Shown: positions 23,201 through 37,300 of the stretch, piece after piece | Position numbering within the stretch: position 1 is the stretch's first letter | Layout: the number at the start of each line of letters is the position of its first letter | Assembly (NCBI RefSeq): GCF_000002425.4 | Contig: NC_037270.1 | Coordinates: forward strand, 15,337,178 to 15,401,177 | Direction of reading: 5' to 3' | Length of the DNA: 64,000 nucleotides | Source: Physcomitrium patens | Lineage: Eukaryota > Streptophyta > Bryopsida > Funariales > Funariaceae | The notes under the pieces: model-generated | The model's input: only the letters and a program-made list of their open reading frames with translations | The model's database searches: none | Told to the model about the DNA's origin: nothing | Made by a program: the position numbers and the translations under genes

Positions 23201-26200
23201 TAGATTGCCCTTAAATATTGGCAGTGGAGGCTTAAGAATAAAAAGTTTCAATAATAATTATAAATGGGCAATTAAACACGTTTTTAAAAATAATTTGGTA
23301 AAAAGAGCCATTTGGATATATTTTTTCATTCATTACCGTGTATCATTTGGATACTTATTCCTCAATGGCCCAACATTAACTCTAGAGACTATTGCTGTTG
23401 GATGAGGAAGCTTTTTAGTATCACAAAGGTTTGAACTCCAAAGGTGGTGGTTGAAAGTAGTGACTATGCAACCATTTTACCTTATTTCTCTAGCCTCTTG
23501 GCTTCTTTATTTTTCTTTCTCAACTTGTGAGAGTTCTTCTCTCTTTGTCTTTGGATTTCTAATTTACATAGACAAATATATCAAAGCAACATCAAACTTA
23601 TCCAAAATCCATATATAGATGAAATAATAAAATAATAAAAAAATGTCAAGTCTCAATTTTAGAGACAAGATTTTAAACTTAATCACACAACTAGAAAGCA
23701 GACCTATTGAGCCATAGTAAAATAGATACTTAGGAGGTACCTAGGACTAGATGAAAAACAAAAATCACAAGGCTACTTGTTCCAAACATTTTTAATAAGA
23801 ATTGAGTGCCTTATTTTTCAAAAGTTTCTTTTTGTTTTTTATTTATTTATTATTATTATTATTGAAGATGCAGCCATCCAACCACTATTTTGATCAAACT
23901 GGGGTCTATTTATGATATATATTATTCTATTACACTCTACTATGAATTCTTTAGGAACTTGTATCTCAATATGTAGGCATTCAACATTACTCTTTTCTTC
24001 ATAGATATCATCTTCAAAATCATTTACCATATCTTTTTTAAGAGTACAACACTACACCTTCTAAACCTCCTTATTTAGTACTATAATTGATTACATTAAA
24101 CCTTTATATGTCCTTTCTGTGAAAAGCCAACAAATAATGAAGAGGGATTGCAATTTAATATTTGCACAAATTCCCCTCATAGATTGCATTCAAGAACAAT
24201 GTACATTATCTACAAAAGGATTTAGAATCACATACCAAAGTTGGGAAGCTTGAAAATTTTAAGACTTTTTCTACTATGATTTATGCATGAATAGCTCCAA
24301 CCCATCTTTTAAATAATTTCTTAATGCTTTTTAAGAAGTTTATAGCAAGTTTATAGCTAATTTTAATTTTTAAGAAGTTTATAGCAAGTTGTTTTTCAAC
24401 AACATAATGTCTTAGCTATAAAAAATTAAAATTAAAATTAAAAGATTATTTTTAAATTTATAATGAATACGAATCTTTTTTTAATTAGTAGAGTTTTTTT
24501 AATATATTTAAATTTATTTAAATTTATATTAATTTTTTGTATTACTTATAAAAATATTAAATTCAATTAGATTATCATTTTTATTGTGTAAGATATGTGG
24601 TTTCTTTAGACTTACTGAATGTATCATTTTTGTTTCAAAATTTTTATATTTACATCTTTAAAGAAACTTTAAATGTACTAAAAATTTAAATAAATTTTTA
24701 TATTTAAGTAGATATCTCAACTACTTGATAAATATAATTGAATATATATTAATTAAATTATTTTGATGTTTATCAATTCTTTGTATTTATCAATATTTTT
24801 ATTTTCAATTCCAGAATTTAAATATCTATTTATAATATTATATACTTTAAGTAGATGTTTTTTCTTATTATACAAATTAAAATTAGCTATAAGTCTGTAC
24901 CGTGTAACAAGTATTAGTATCTTGGCCGTGTAATTCTAGTTGAGCTAATAAACAAAGACTTGTTTATTATTATTATTATTATTATTATGCATAGTGTGTC
25001 TAATCTTACAAGGTATTGTTTTGTGCTTGCTTGTAATCTCAAAAGCCCAAGTAATAATATTTTTTAACAAATTGTATTTTTTATTTGATGACATACTTCT
25101 ACTTTGCAAATGTAATTTTATGTATTTTTCACATAATTTAATATTTTTATTTCTTTTACAAATAAAAGATACAAAAAGAGACTTGTGTATTAGGCCATAT
25201 ATATATATATATATATATATGCATGTCTAATGTCAAATCTATAAATTAAAAGACATATATGTATTCAAATTATACAGTTTTAATAATTTTAAAATAAATT
25301 AGATTATTTCCAATTAAAAAGAAAATACAAGTTTTTTCTAGTTTTTCTTGTCTTTAAATTTCATCATTTATAATAAACAAGATGGTGCCCATCTTGGGTA
25401 TTTAGCATTTAAAAATATTTTGAATGCAAACAATCAGTAACGTGCATTTTATTTTATATTCATTTTTATAAAGCTATAATAATCTACATCGTTAACATGT
25501 CATTGAAATATTCATCAAATAAAATTAATGTAAATAAATGATACACTAGAATATTAGTATTAAATATAGAATCTATAGGTATGCATTTATTCATTCCATA
25601 TTTTAAAACTATTTAACTTTAATTAATTCAAAATTTGATATAAATAAATAATCATTATAATGATTGTAATCACTAAAAATTATTAGTTTTTTTTTGTAAA
25701 AAAAATCTATAAAAATTTAATATAAAATACCATAATTTAAGATAAGATCACACCTTTCTATAGCTAAATTATCAATATATAAGATATTTAGAAATACCTT
25801 AGCAATCTTAAAAAACCTAAAAAATATTATCACACTATATACAACTTCAAATAAATCTTTAAAAAATCTAATTACACCTCTATAAAATCAAAAGAAATTT
25901 TAAAGAAATAAAAATAAAAACCCTAAAAATATATAAGAAAATTCAATGAAATTACAAATAAGTCTTAAATAAATTCTAAATAAATTCTAAATTTATCCAT
26001 AGATCTACTACAAAATCCATATAATTTACCAAAATTAATTCACTTTTGTATTCAATATAAAACAAAATCACCTAAAACAATCTTAACTTTGCAAAGCTCC
26101 TACGAAGTCAATATATATTCAAATCCTTCAAAAGAAAAAAAAAATAATAGAAACCCTATTAAGTTTCTTTTAAAAAAAATACACTTCAATTAATAAAAAG

Positions 26201-26627
26201 AATGCCATTTGGTAAGAACTCATGGTTATGTGTCTCAAAATCTAGTTTTGACTTTGAATAATGATCAACCTTCTATGGATATTAATCTAAGATTTATCTA
26301 AGTACTTTTTGTTAATTGTTATTCTTTACTTCTATATAAAGATGTTTCTAATATTATTATAATATACATAATTTTCTGTTGTTTATGGTCCTACAAAGTA
26401 ATTAGAAATTATTTTTTTATAAAAAAGATAAGATTAATACTTACTAATTTTTGTACCTCTTTACCTATTATCTATAATTATAAGATAACTTACCACTACA
26501 TTTTAAAACAAGCTCTTCTATGATATAATACTCTCTTTTCTTGTTTATCTAATAGTTGTGTTCCAACATAACACTATAGATACCTATCTTTTATAAATAT
26601 AACTTATACTTATAATATCCAATAAGT

Positions 26628-26663
<36 letters not shown>

Positions 26664-27519
26664 CTTTCATATATAGATTAAGATAATATTATCAACTTTA
26701 ATATTTAGAAAACCTTTAGATTATATATATATGCACACATACAATATTATGAACCCAATACCTTGAAATTATTAAATCAACATCCTCCAACAATCTTTTT
26801 GGCACTCCCCTTAAAAACATTCAAAATCAATCTTTTTAAATATACAATTGGTTTCTATAATTAGTTCCAAATATTTTGTACCTTGTAGATCTCCTTCACC
26901 GTCCCTCTATAATTTCAAATGAGGATAAATTATGGCTTCATCTGCTCCTAATGTTCATTCATTCATCAACACTATTTTTATTCATATTTAATTTAATTTA
27001 TTTTTAATCCAATTTGGTATGGAACTACATTTAATCGACCTGGAGCTGTTTTTGCTACATTTCCGTGCAATTGGCCTTTTTGTGTAAAGATTATGGGTGC
27101 ATTACAAAACTTCATTTATTTATATTTGTATTATTGTTCTCTTATTAATAGAAACCATAGTTGATGGAGGTTTCAAAAGTTAATCAATATTCTTATTTTT
27201 TGTATTAGCTCTCTGTTTTTTTATAAAAACATCTTGAGAAGCATTTGAGATATTCATGCGGTTGAAAAGATTATTACATACATGCTTTTCCATTGTATAT
27301 TTTGAGATATAAATCAAATTATACAGTGGTAGCTTTTATATATATATATATATATATATATTTATCATGCTTGTTTAAAATTTTAAAAAAAATATATTCT
27401 TTCATAAAGATTATCATTTCCTAACTATACAAAACTTTAAAATTGTTTTTTGTTTCAATTGTTTCAAAAAATATTTATGTTAAACCCATTAGGCTGGATT
27501 TTAAATAAAAATTTAAAAT

Positions 27520-27553
<34 letters not shown>

Positions 27554-28010
27554 TCTATAGTCACATTATGCCACCTCAATCTCTCTAAACTTGCATTGAT
27601 TGGAAATCAAAGTACTTTAAAGATGCACTGTCTACATGATATATTAGCTTTACTTATATCTGTTTACTGTTTTCAATTTTTCATGCAATATTCTAAAATG
27701 AAAAACCATCTAAAATTAACCTAAAATATTAAATAAATGAATAAATAAAACTTTAATCATTCAAAAAGATATATTTTTTAAAAAAATTGGCTCTACCTCT
27801 CCCATAAACAATCCTATTTTAGTCATTCATTTTGTTGGAATAAATCAAATTTAAAATTTGGTATAGAATTGCCTTTATTATTCCAAAATTTTACATTCCA
27901 TAGTTCTAAACAAGGTTTTCTTAATGGTCTTCTAATACTCTTGAATGTGGTAAAATGACAACAATATTACTTTTTAACAGTTATACACATATGCATTAAT
28001 GAATATACAT

Positions 28011-28047
<37 letters not shown>

Positions 28048-28761
28048 CACAAATACATGTCCTTTTCTTTTCAAAGTGATATTGATTAGATATTTTACAA
28101 TCTAAAAGATATCAAGTATAACTCAAAAAACCATATTTTTATAATATGCAACATTCTTAATGTATTTTTGTACAACACACCTACTGTAATGTTCCAAGAT
28201 TATGACATTGCTGTTAAATTACCTTACTCTTTCAAACCCTCTTAGAATAGTATCAATTTAAGGCATTATACAAAATTTGTCTGTGAAATTCTCTTCTATA
28301 TGTACACTGAAAATTATATAAAAATAAATAAAAGTTAAACACAAAAAATAAAAAGAAGCACAACAATAATAATTTGGTAAAAGTAGTCTTATATCGCTTC
28401 AGAGTTTAATTCTAAAAGTGATGCCGCATTAATACTGTCCTAGATTGAAAAAAAATATATATCAAATAAAATTTCCGATTTACTTGTATTAAAAGCATCT
28501 CGTACATTACAGTATCAAAAATAAAAAATTTGTTACAGCATCTTCTGTCAAAAAAGAAGAAGATGGAATCTGATTTATTTATATTTATGGATCCGATTAT
28601 GTTTTTTTAGCCCAGTTATTTCAAGTCCTAAATTTTTCTATAAAAACCTGTATTCTATTTAATTATATCCTTCTTAACTATATCCATCTTAATAAATAAT
28701 GTTGTTTTACGTATGGACCTTAAAAATCGCCAAAAGCTGATCAAATTAATTTTGGTCTATT

Positions 28762-28799
<38 letters not shown>

Positions 28800-29560
28800 C
28801 ATGTTTATCATTTACATTTTAAGAATAAATTCTTTTACTTCCTTGGTATTTTTTAAGATCATAAACCTAATTAATAAAAAATAAATATTCAATTAAATCT
28901 TGTTGATATTATATTTTAATATTTTCACATTGTATAGAATCATGATAGAATAAGAAAATAAAAATTAAACAACCACATTTTATTATATGATACCTTGTTT
29001 CATTCATTAGACGACAAAAAAGATATGTGAAATTCTTTCTGTAAATTATCATTTCTATTATTACTAACTTTAATTTTGAAAAAAAATGTATGTTTTATGC
29101 TTTTAAAAATAATTTGTATTATAGGAGCTATTTTGATTTAATTATATCTTAATAACCTACAACCATGATTAGCATGGATTATAAAATCAGAAGAATATTA
29201 TTGATAGTTATTTTCGTCCTGATATGGCTTACACAGTGAACTAGTTTTTAACTTCATGTTTAATAAAAAAATTTAACTTATTTCAGCATTCATTAGTAAA
29301 TCAACAATCAACATTCAACTATTAAACAATCAATATGCAAAAGATGTTTTTGAGTTTATTTATTTCAATTTCAACAAAACTACTTATTGTGGAAAATTAG
29401 AATTCAAAATTTGTTGAGTGCCACTGGATAACATCATCAAGACTAATAACTTGCAATCAAAAACTTTGCAGGACATTGATTTGCTACTAAAGAAGTTATG
29501 CTTAGTAACACGTCGACATACTGTACATATGAATAATTAATTTCTATTTAAATATTGAGC
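23201..29560. other. AT-rich spacer, 6.3 kb
   Basis: Low-complexity AT-rich DNA with (TA)n tracts (for example about 25197-25220, 26631-26660, 27337-27360, 27530-27554, 28022-28047, 28768-28792) and an (ATT)n run at 24964-24987. The part 25730-26170 resembles, in reverse orientation, the dispersed family at 17650 and 32790. A 63-codon frame at 23839-24030 (-) has no recognisable domain. No gene supported. Confidence 0.5.
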
Positions 29561-29842
29561 GAACCTGAAGAATCATTTTTATGTAGTGAGCGAACCTATG
29601 TGAAAAGCTGGTCACCCATACCTGTATTATCACTTCAGAGTAGACATTTGCGACGATCTCATCACCTCATCAATCACCTACTTTAAAGGAAGAAAACCAG
29701 TGTCTCCAGGTTGCTTTCAGATTCCAAGACTTAGATGAAGTTAGAATAATTTCTATTCAGCCTAGTAGTTTGACATTACAATGACTCTGCCATCTTCAGG
29801 TATCTGGCCTATCACACCCAACAGAACATCACACTTGTTGAT

Positions 29843-29926
29843 TACGCGTGTAACATGGTTGGTCCCTGACAACAACCCTGCAACCTACAAACTGTGAATC
29901 AATGGACCTGAAGCAACGATACAGTA
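29843..29926 (+). repeat. Duplicated 84-bp segment, copy 2
   Basis: Partner of 23036-23120, lying about 6.8 kb away. The flanks are only weakly similar. Confidence 0.8.
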
Positions 29927-30101
29927 ATTCAAGTTTCAAAATCTGAGTTAAAGCACCCAGGTGTTAGCGAAACTGCGTTTTTTGCAGCAACTAAGCGATA
30001 GATTGCTTCGTTCGATTTTCCTGCACAGCTGGAAATGAAACATCATAACAGATCGCACCAAAACAAATCACACACAAGCATAATTCCTCACAAGGTGGAC
30101 A

Positions 30102-30284
30102 TTAAAAGGTCATGACGTCCATAATAGACAGACCAGCAGCTGGATGTTCGTAGCGAATTCCCTCCGTCAAGTAGGGACCAAGTCTTTCTTCAAGCTGTAA
30201 ACTGTCCAGTTGTGGCCTCACGATGCCGGGTCTTGATAATTCTGAAATCCCTGGACCTGGAACCGCAAATGCCAGCCATTCCAG
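30102..30284 (-). CDS. Orphan C-terminal coding exon, family not recognised
   Basis: On the minus strand an open frame of 60 codons ends with TAA at 30102-30104. The last 40 residues are strongly protein-like: a Pro/Arg-rich lead, an acidic-amphipathic part with LQLEERLG, then a Tyr/Glu/His-containing end finishing in MTF. In-frame stops occur upstream at 30285, and a TTTCAG acceptor at about 30239-30244 would open an exon just before the conserved-looking part. I could not find the preceding exons between 30300 and 31350, so this is either the last exon of a gene with a long intron or a gene broken by the neighbouring duplication. The overlapping 62-codon plus-strand frame is judged to be its shadow. 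Confidence 0.4.
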   Translation of the reverse strand: MEWLAFAVPGPGISELSRPGIVRPQLDSLQLEERLGPYLTEGIRYEHPAAGLSIMDVMTF

Positions 30285-30649
30285 TTAAACTTTTTACTGA
30301 AGCCACAGAATCGAGTACGTTGCGTCTGAATTCTTTGATAAAGCTTGAGGATGATCTTCTCGTTCATTATCGCAGCGCGCAACTAACAATATTTACATAG
30401 ACTCAACATGGTGATACAGTACACGCACTTTGATGATAGCAATTTTCAGTTTCTGTACCGCAGAGATCATACGAAACGTTTGTATTACATTCAGGATCGT
30501 AGAACAACTGTAGGCTTTGAAATAAGCCAAGAAAAAGAAATTATAGTCATTTGATTTTTTACAGCATAAAATGATAATTTAGATTCAGATTTTTTAAGTC
30601 CTCAAACTGGAGAAATTGAATCACAGCTTAGTTGTTCGAAAGATGAAGC

Positions 30650-31347
30650 ACAAAACTTAGTTGGGCTTCAAATTTTCATCAGAAAAAAAAAAGTGGCCTG
30701 GCACACCAGTTTTGAGCATCGGAGATACAATGGTGAATCTTGATCAACACGCACCTGATGGATGATTCAAGTAATGCGTTGGAACGTTGCAAAGTTTAGC
30801 ATCTATACCTTAATGTGCTTCCTGCAAATAGAGAGCACCCAGTTTACATATTGAGATTATCTTAGTGTGCTTTCGTATCTTCATAGCATACACTTAATTG
30901 TACAGAAACTGGAGTAGCATATGTGGAGAACACAAACAAATGATTTCTACATATTCTGATTTTAAGTCTAAACCACATGAAAATAAAATGTCCAACAATA
31001 ATCATAGAATGTTTTTTTTCTTTTCCATTAATTTCCTGCTTATACTCTTCCAAAAAAATAAGATGAATTCTTTATGAGTAAAGCAACAATGCCACATGTA
31101 AGTATTCTACGATTGAACTGAATGACAGCCAAGTAGGCGCAACCATCATGGCACTTAATAGAAACGGCATCTGCTCATTCCTTGAATGCATGAAAAATAA
31201 TAGTTGATGAGCCTACCAAAACTGCCCTTCACATTAAAAGACAGTACAATGTGGCAGACAAGCTTGGGTGAAATATTTCTAGAGGCAATGAATCAACCAG
31301 TTTCTAAGGATCGGTTGGTCAAGGGGATAAACACACCTGCACCCAAA
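30650..31347 (+). repeat. Duplicated block A, copy 1 (inverted copy at 59366-59910)
   Basis: The part 31106-31330 is identical (225 bp) to the reverse complement of 59383-59607, and three further mismatches occur up to 31347, where similarity stops. Upstream (30650-31000) similarity continues but is much weaker, with many C/T and G/A differences and an extra stretch of about 165 bp here. The sharp change from identity to divergence suggests gene conversion or a two-step origin. Confidence 0.85.
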
Positions 31348-34300
31348 GACCATGTTTGGGAGAGAAATTATCATCCACCAGTTATAATTTATTCAGTGTT
31401 TTAATGGAAATGGTTCTTGGTTAAAATGATATTTGCTTTGTTATGAATGCAATAGAACTTGATTTTGGTCTTGTGAACCTTGTGTTACAAAATGCATGGA
31501 AAATTTAAGATACAAAAGCAAGATTTGATATTATATTACATTGTATGTTGATAAATAAGTTGGCTTGGTAAAATCTCTTAAAACTTCTCATGAAGCATAG
31601 AATAAGTTAGCATCCACGAAATTTTGTTTTTTAAAAAAATCTTGCTAAAAAGTCATAGCACAAAAGAAATTAATTTAATTAGCTATGAGAGAAGAAACAC
31701 CCAAAGTAGAATTTATTGAAGAGTTCAAGGAATTCTTGATGATGTTCAATATTAGGACTTGTTGTTCCTAAATAAAAGAAATACGTACAATTATTACAAT
31801 CTCTTGCTTCTTTATTGAGAACTTTTATTATATCACAAGATTCTAATATATATAAAATTCTTTATGATTTTATTTTTAACAATATTTGAAAGAAGCAATG
31901 CAGCAACATAGTAATTTTAAGAAAATTTCTAATGGGACATTTAAGTCATGAGTCTTTTTGGAAAGAAATAAAAACAAAAAAAATATTTAGAAATAAATAA
32001 TTTTTTTAAAAAATAATAATTCAAGAAAAATATTCTAATACATATATCAAATGGAGTTGAAGGGGCTTATTAAATAAAGTCTCATAAACTATGATTTGTC
32101 ATCATTGTTGTAAACCAAGACATAAATGATATCATTGTAAAATTCTTCCAAGTAAAAAAAATCACTAATAAATGTAAAAATCAAGCTATTATATTTTTAA
32201 TTAAAAATTCTATTCTTAATTCAAAAAAATTAGATATATTTTATTTATTTATAATTACTATAAATAAAAAATCTAAATATTCAATTACTTGGTATTTGGA
32301 TACTAAAGTAATATGCAATATAATACCAATAAAGAAGTGGTTTACATCATATTAGATTTTTTTAAAATAAAAACATATTTAAAAAATATTAAAAATAAAG
32401 CTTACATAAGTACTAAAATAAAAATATAAATAAATCCTAATGTAATTCTAAAAAAATTCTAAATAAATACTAATTAAACCTTTACCAATTCCTAACACAT
32501 AATAAAAATTCAATAATTAATAATAAAACCATTAATTTCAACTTAAGTTTTTTATACCTTTCAGTCTATTTGTTAAAAACAAGCACAATAATTTGTGTAA
32601 ATTTGATTTGTATAGACTTGATTTCAAACGTTTGTACAAATTTATGTAGACTTGATTTCTAACATTTGTGTAGGCTTGACATAGTCCATACAAATTTACA
32701 CAAATATTAGAAATTGTATACATTGTGTGAATTTGTATAGACTTGATTTCTAAAATTTGTTTGAATTTTTACAAAAATTCAATAATTTAAGAATGAGATA
32801 TTGGCACTACGAGCTCAATAACAAGATTGAAAAAGAAGGCCACCTAATATCCAAGTGGATTATGTTACATTTCTCTCAATTAATAAATGCAATTGATTTC
32901 ATTTTTCTTGTATTTTTTTTTAATTGAATTTTTGAAAAGTGTATAAATTTTGAATTGATATTAATGGTGAGATCATTAATTCTTAAGGTTTTAATTTACT
33001 ACAGGATTTTTTAAGAGTTTATTTATGATTTAGGATCTGATTAGATTTAATTTAAGGTTTAGAATGTACTTAGGACTTAATTAAAATTTAATTAAGATTT
33101 GATTAGAATTTTTTTATGATTTTATTTTAGAATTCAATTAAGATTTGATTTAAGATTTAATTAGGATTTTATCAAAAAAAATTCTAAGATTTAGTTAATA
33201 TTTAGGATTTGATTAGACTTTGGTTAAAATTTGGTTTAGGTTTCATTAAGGTTTGGGCTAAGATTTAGTTAAGATTTAGAATTTGATTAAGATTTTTTTA
33301 GGATTTATTGATGATTAAGCAATAATCCCTAATTTATAAGCACTTGAGCACTCCTTTCTTCATATCTCAAAAATCCAAAATTTAAATGCCAAAAAAATTG
33401 TACAAAAAACTTATTAATATGATTATACATATTTTTGGAAATTTTGAACCAAAACTTCATCAAATTGCTCAACATATAGCTCTAAATACAACCACTAGTG
33501 AATCAAGTCACTTACTATCCTTAGATTTAAAGTACTGACTTCAACTTCTAATATCTTCTTTATCCTAACTTAGAATTCATCAAGTAATATGCAAAAAGTA
33601 TAGCCAAGAAAATGTTCTCTCCAATTTTGGTCGCCGATTATTTATTTCTTTCTATAAGCGTGTGTTATGTTCAAAAGAGTGACAATAAGTACAAAATCAT
33701 CACCTTAGCTTTGAGCGTCTATATCTCTTTCATATAAATTCCAAATTATACAAAATTTATACCAAAATTATAGTCAAAAATCTAAACTTTCTAATTCTAA
33801 TCTCCAAAGTTTGAATGGCCTCAAAAGAATAAACCTCATTCCTAATAAGGCCTCGGGCAGCCTCCTTGAAGTCCATTGGGCATGATTTTTGGCCAATAGA
33901 AATGGAGAATTTCATCATCCATCTCCATTCATCTATGTAGATGCTCTAAATTTTCTTTTTGCTACCAAGATCCCTCTCCAACCCTTTTTCCAATAAGTTT
34001 TACATAATATATGTTTTAATAATCAAATAAAAGAAAAAAATATGATTTCAAGAGTCACCAATGTCTAACAAAGGTGGCTCTAAATATATAAAATTATAAT
34101 CAATATAAAACCAACTTCAGTAATAGTCTTTTAAAACAACCACTTTAAAGTAGTAATCTAACTATATTTTGTGACTAACTAAAATCTAATAATGTGGCTC
34201 TCACCACATTATATAATAAATTATATATTAAATATTTAGGTGCATTATTTTTACATAGTAGCCAAACTCCAACATGACACCATGCGGCTCAAATCTTACG

Positions 34301-34379
34301 TAACTCCTAATAAAGGTCCTATTTTTTCTTCAAATCCCTCACCTTAATTTATAATAGAAGTTTATTTAGGACCAAAAAA
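31348..34379. other. AT-rich block between the duplication edge and the gypsy remnant
   Basis: No gene supported. It contains the second copy of the degenerate repeat family (32790-33320) and a mildly more complex stretch at 33480-34010 that is unassigned. No 5' LTR for the downstream gypsy element was recognised. Confidence 0.45.
32790..33320 (+). repeat. Dispersed repeat with degenerate TTAGGATTTGG-like units, copy 2
   Basis: Same order of parts as 17650-18200: a complex segment at 32790-32880, then C-poor repeat units to about 33310. Confidence 0.6.
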
Positions 34380-37300
34380 TCACAAAATCTTAGATTTGTT
34401 AGATTGAAGAGCCTCAACATGTTTTATAGATGAAGATTTTGTCAAAAAAGAAAAAATAGTGTAAGTTAAAAAAACTAAACGTATACATGCAAAAATCATA
34501 GATAGTTATTTGCTATTCTCTCGAGATGTTATACATAAGATTTTTCTTTTAGATATAGCAATTAAAGATTATAATAGCATAGTAATATTTAATATAATAA
34601 GATCTTTGTTCAATTCGATTATTTTAGGATTATCTTGATTAAAAAAATATAATCTTTAGATGGATTGGATTTCTTATAACCTTAATTTTTCTAATAATTC
34701 AATCTAAAATTTTGTTACTCAAGTAAAAATACATAAGTTTAGTACATCCAAAACCTTACTAGTAAGTTTAAGAGCTTTTACGCATGCCGCAAAAGAAAGA
34801 TTATCTTTTGCTTTGTAAGCCATATCCATTTCTAATAGTAAAAAGACATCAAGTGGTATTTCTAGCGAATATTAAGATTTCTAAGACGTTTTTAAAAAGA
34901 AAATTAGATATATTGTTTCAGATCATTGTCCTTATGATTGTTCCATTGATCTTCACAAAGGAGCTCGACCACCATTTAAACCAATCTATAGCCTATTATA
35001 AAATGAGTTGGCTGGATTCAAGAAATACATTGATGAAAACTTGGCCAATAATTTCATATGTAATTCTAAATCTCCACCCAAGGCTCGTATGTTATTTGTA
35101 AAGAAAAAAGATAGATATCTGTAAATGTGTGTAGACTATCAAGGACTCAATAAGATCACCATCAAGAATAAATATCCTCTATCTTTGATTTCAAGACTTT
35201 TTGATCAATTCAATCAAGCAAAGATCTATACAAAAATAGATCTATAAAGAAAATATAATATAGTACCCATTAAAAAAGGAGATGAATGAAAAATTATATT
35301 TCAAACCAAATAAGAGTATTCTATATATAATTTCATGCCTTTTGGATTCACAAATGCACAAATTATTTTTTAACATTTAATGAATGATGTCTTTTATGAG
35401 TTTCTTAATGATTTTATTATTTATTAATTGGACGGCATCTTAATCTACTCTAAGAACATAGGAGAGTATGAAGTTCATATTCATCGTGTGTTACAAAAAC
35501 TTAGAGATGGAAGATTATATACTAAGTTAGAAAAGTATGCATTCCATACTATTCAAGTTGACTTTCTAGGATATATCATTTCCAACAAAGGATTAATGAT
35601 AGATCCAAAGAACTTCCAAACTATCATGGATTGAAATATTTTAATAATAGTAAGAAACATGCATTGTTTTTTAAACTTTTCCAATTATTATTGGAACATT
35701 ATCAAGAATTTTTTTGAAGCTGCAGTTCTACTTACATATTTGACTAATGAAAAAAAAAAAAAAAAAAAAAAAAAAAACTTGAGTGGAATAAAAAAGCCAA
35801 AGCATTGTTTGAGGCTTTAAACAAAGAATTTACTTGTACACCAAACTTATATTGTGTTGACTTCTCCAAAAAAATTTCATGGAAATAGATGCATCACACT
35901 TTGCCTTATGTACAATATTATCATAAATGAAAGTAGATGACAAATTCCATCAAATAGATTTCTATTCCAAAAAAAATTCAGCAATCATTATAAATTATGA
36001 GATCCACAAGAAAGGACTCCTTGCAATTATAGATTCATTTCAAGAATGACATTATTATTTAGAAGGTGCCTTGAGTTTAGTCATCATGTATATAAAATAC
36101 AAGAACCTTGAATATTTCATGTTAATATGTGTTTTAAATCATTGCTAAGTTCGTTGGAGCATGTGCTTATTAAGATTTGATTTCAAGATCACTTATCGAT
36201 CCAAAAAATAAGAAAGTTTATTGGATGCCTTTTCTAGATGTTTTAGCTTATACCAAAAAAAGAAGATGTATCTTTTAATCAACAAAGAATAATTCTTTTG
36301 AAGCGAGATCATTTTCACCTTCGAGCAATAAAATCAACATTAATTGTTGATTTCCTTTTTGTCAAGAAAATTCAATAAAGTATATCCTTTGATCTTCTTA
36401 TTTATTATATTAAAAATAATTCTTATAAGTTTCATGATACTTTCAAGTTCAAGTTCAAGAACAATCTATTTTATTTTGAAGGATGATTATAAATTCTAAA
36501 AAATAGGGCATGATTAAGTGTTCTTCAAACTCATCATGTCTTATCAACAACGATATATTTTAGATAAAATAAGACTTTGGAACTAATATCGAGAGATTTT
36601 TAGTGGCGTCAAATGTAGAAGGCAATAAAAGACTTTGTACAATCATGTCATATTTATTCAAGATTCAAAACTCCTCTCCATCAATCTTATAAATTTCTTC
36701 AGCTATTACTTATTCCAAAACAACTATGGTCTTTTCTTTCCATAGATTTTATTACAGATCTTTCAATCTCAGATTTGTATGATTCTATATTTGTGTTAGT
36801 AGAATTTTTTACTAAGTTGATACATTTTTTATCATTTATAAAATCTATCACAAAAGAAAAAATACATAAGCTTTTTTTTTAATAACATCTATTGCTATCA
36901 CGGATTACCTAAAGATATTATATCGGATATGGAGACTCAATTTATATCAAGATTTTGGAAAACCATTTTTAAGATTTTAAAGGTAGATATTAACTTCTCT
37001 TCAGATTTTTATCCTCAAATTGATGGACAACGGAATAAGTGAATCAAATTTTGGAGTAGTACTTGAGATATACCATTAATTATTATTAAGATGATTGGAC
37101 AACTCTTTTACCATTGGCAAAATTTTCATACAATAATTCGGTACATTCTTCTATTCAATAAATATCTTTCTTTACCAATTATGGTTATCATCTACAACTT
37201 GATACTTTTGACTTTTCAAAAGTTGATAATCCTACAAACAAAGACTTATCAAATTCTTTGTCAGAGCTACATATAACAATGAAGGTATAATTAAAGAAAG

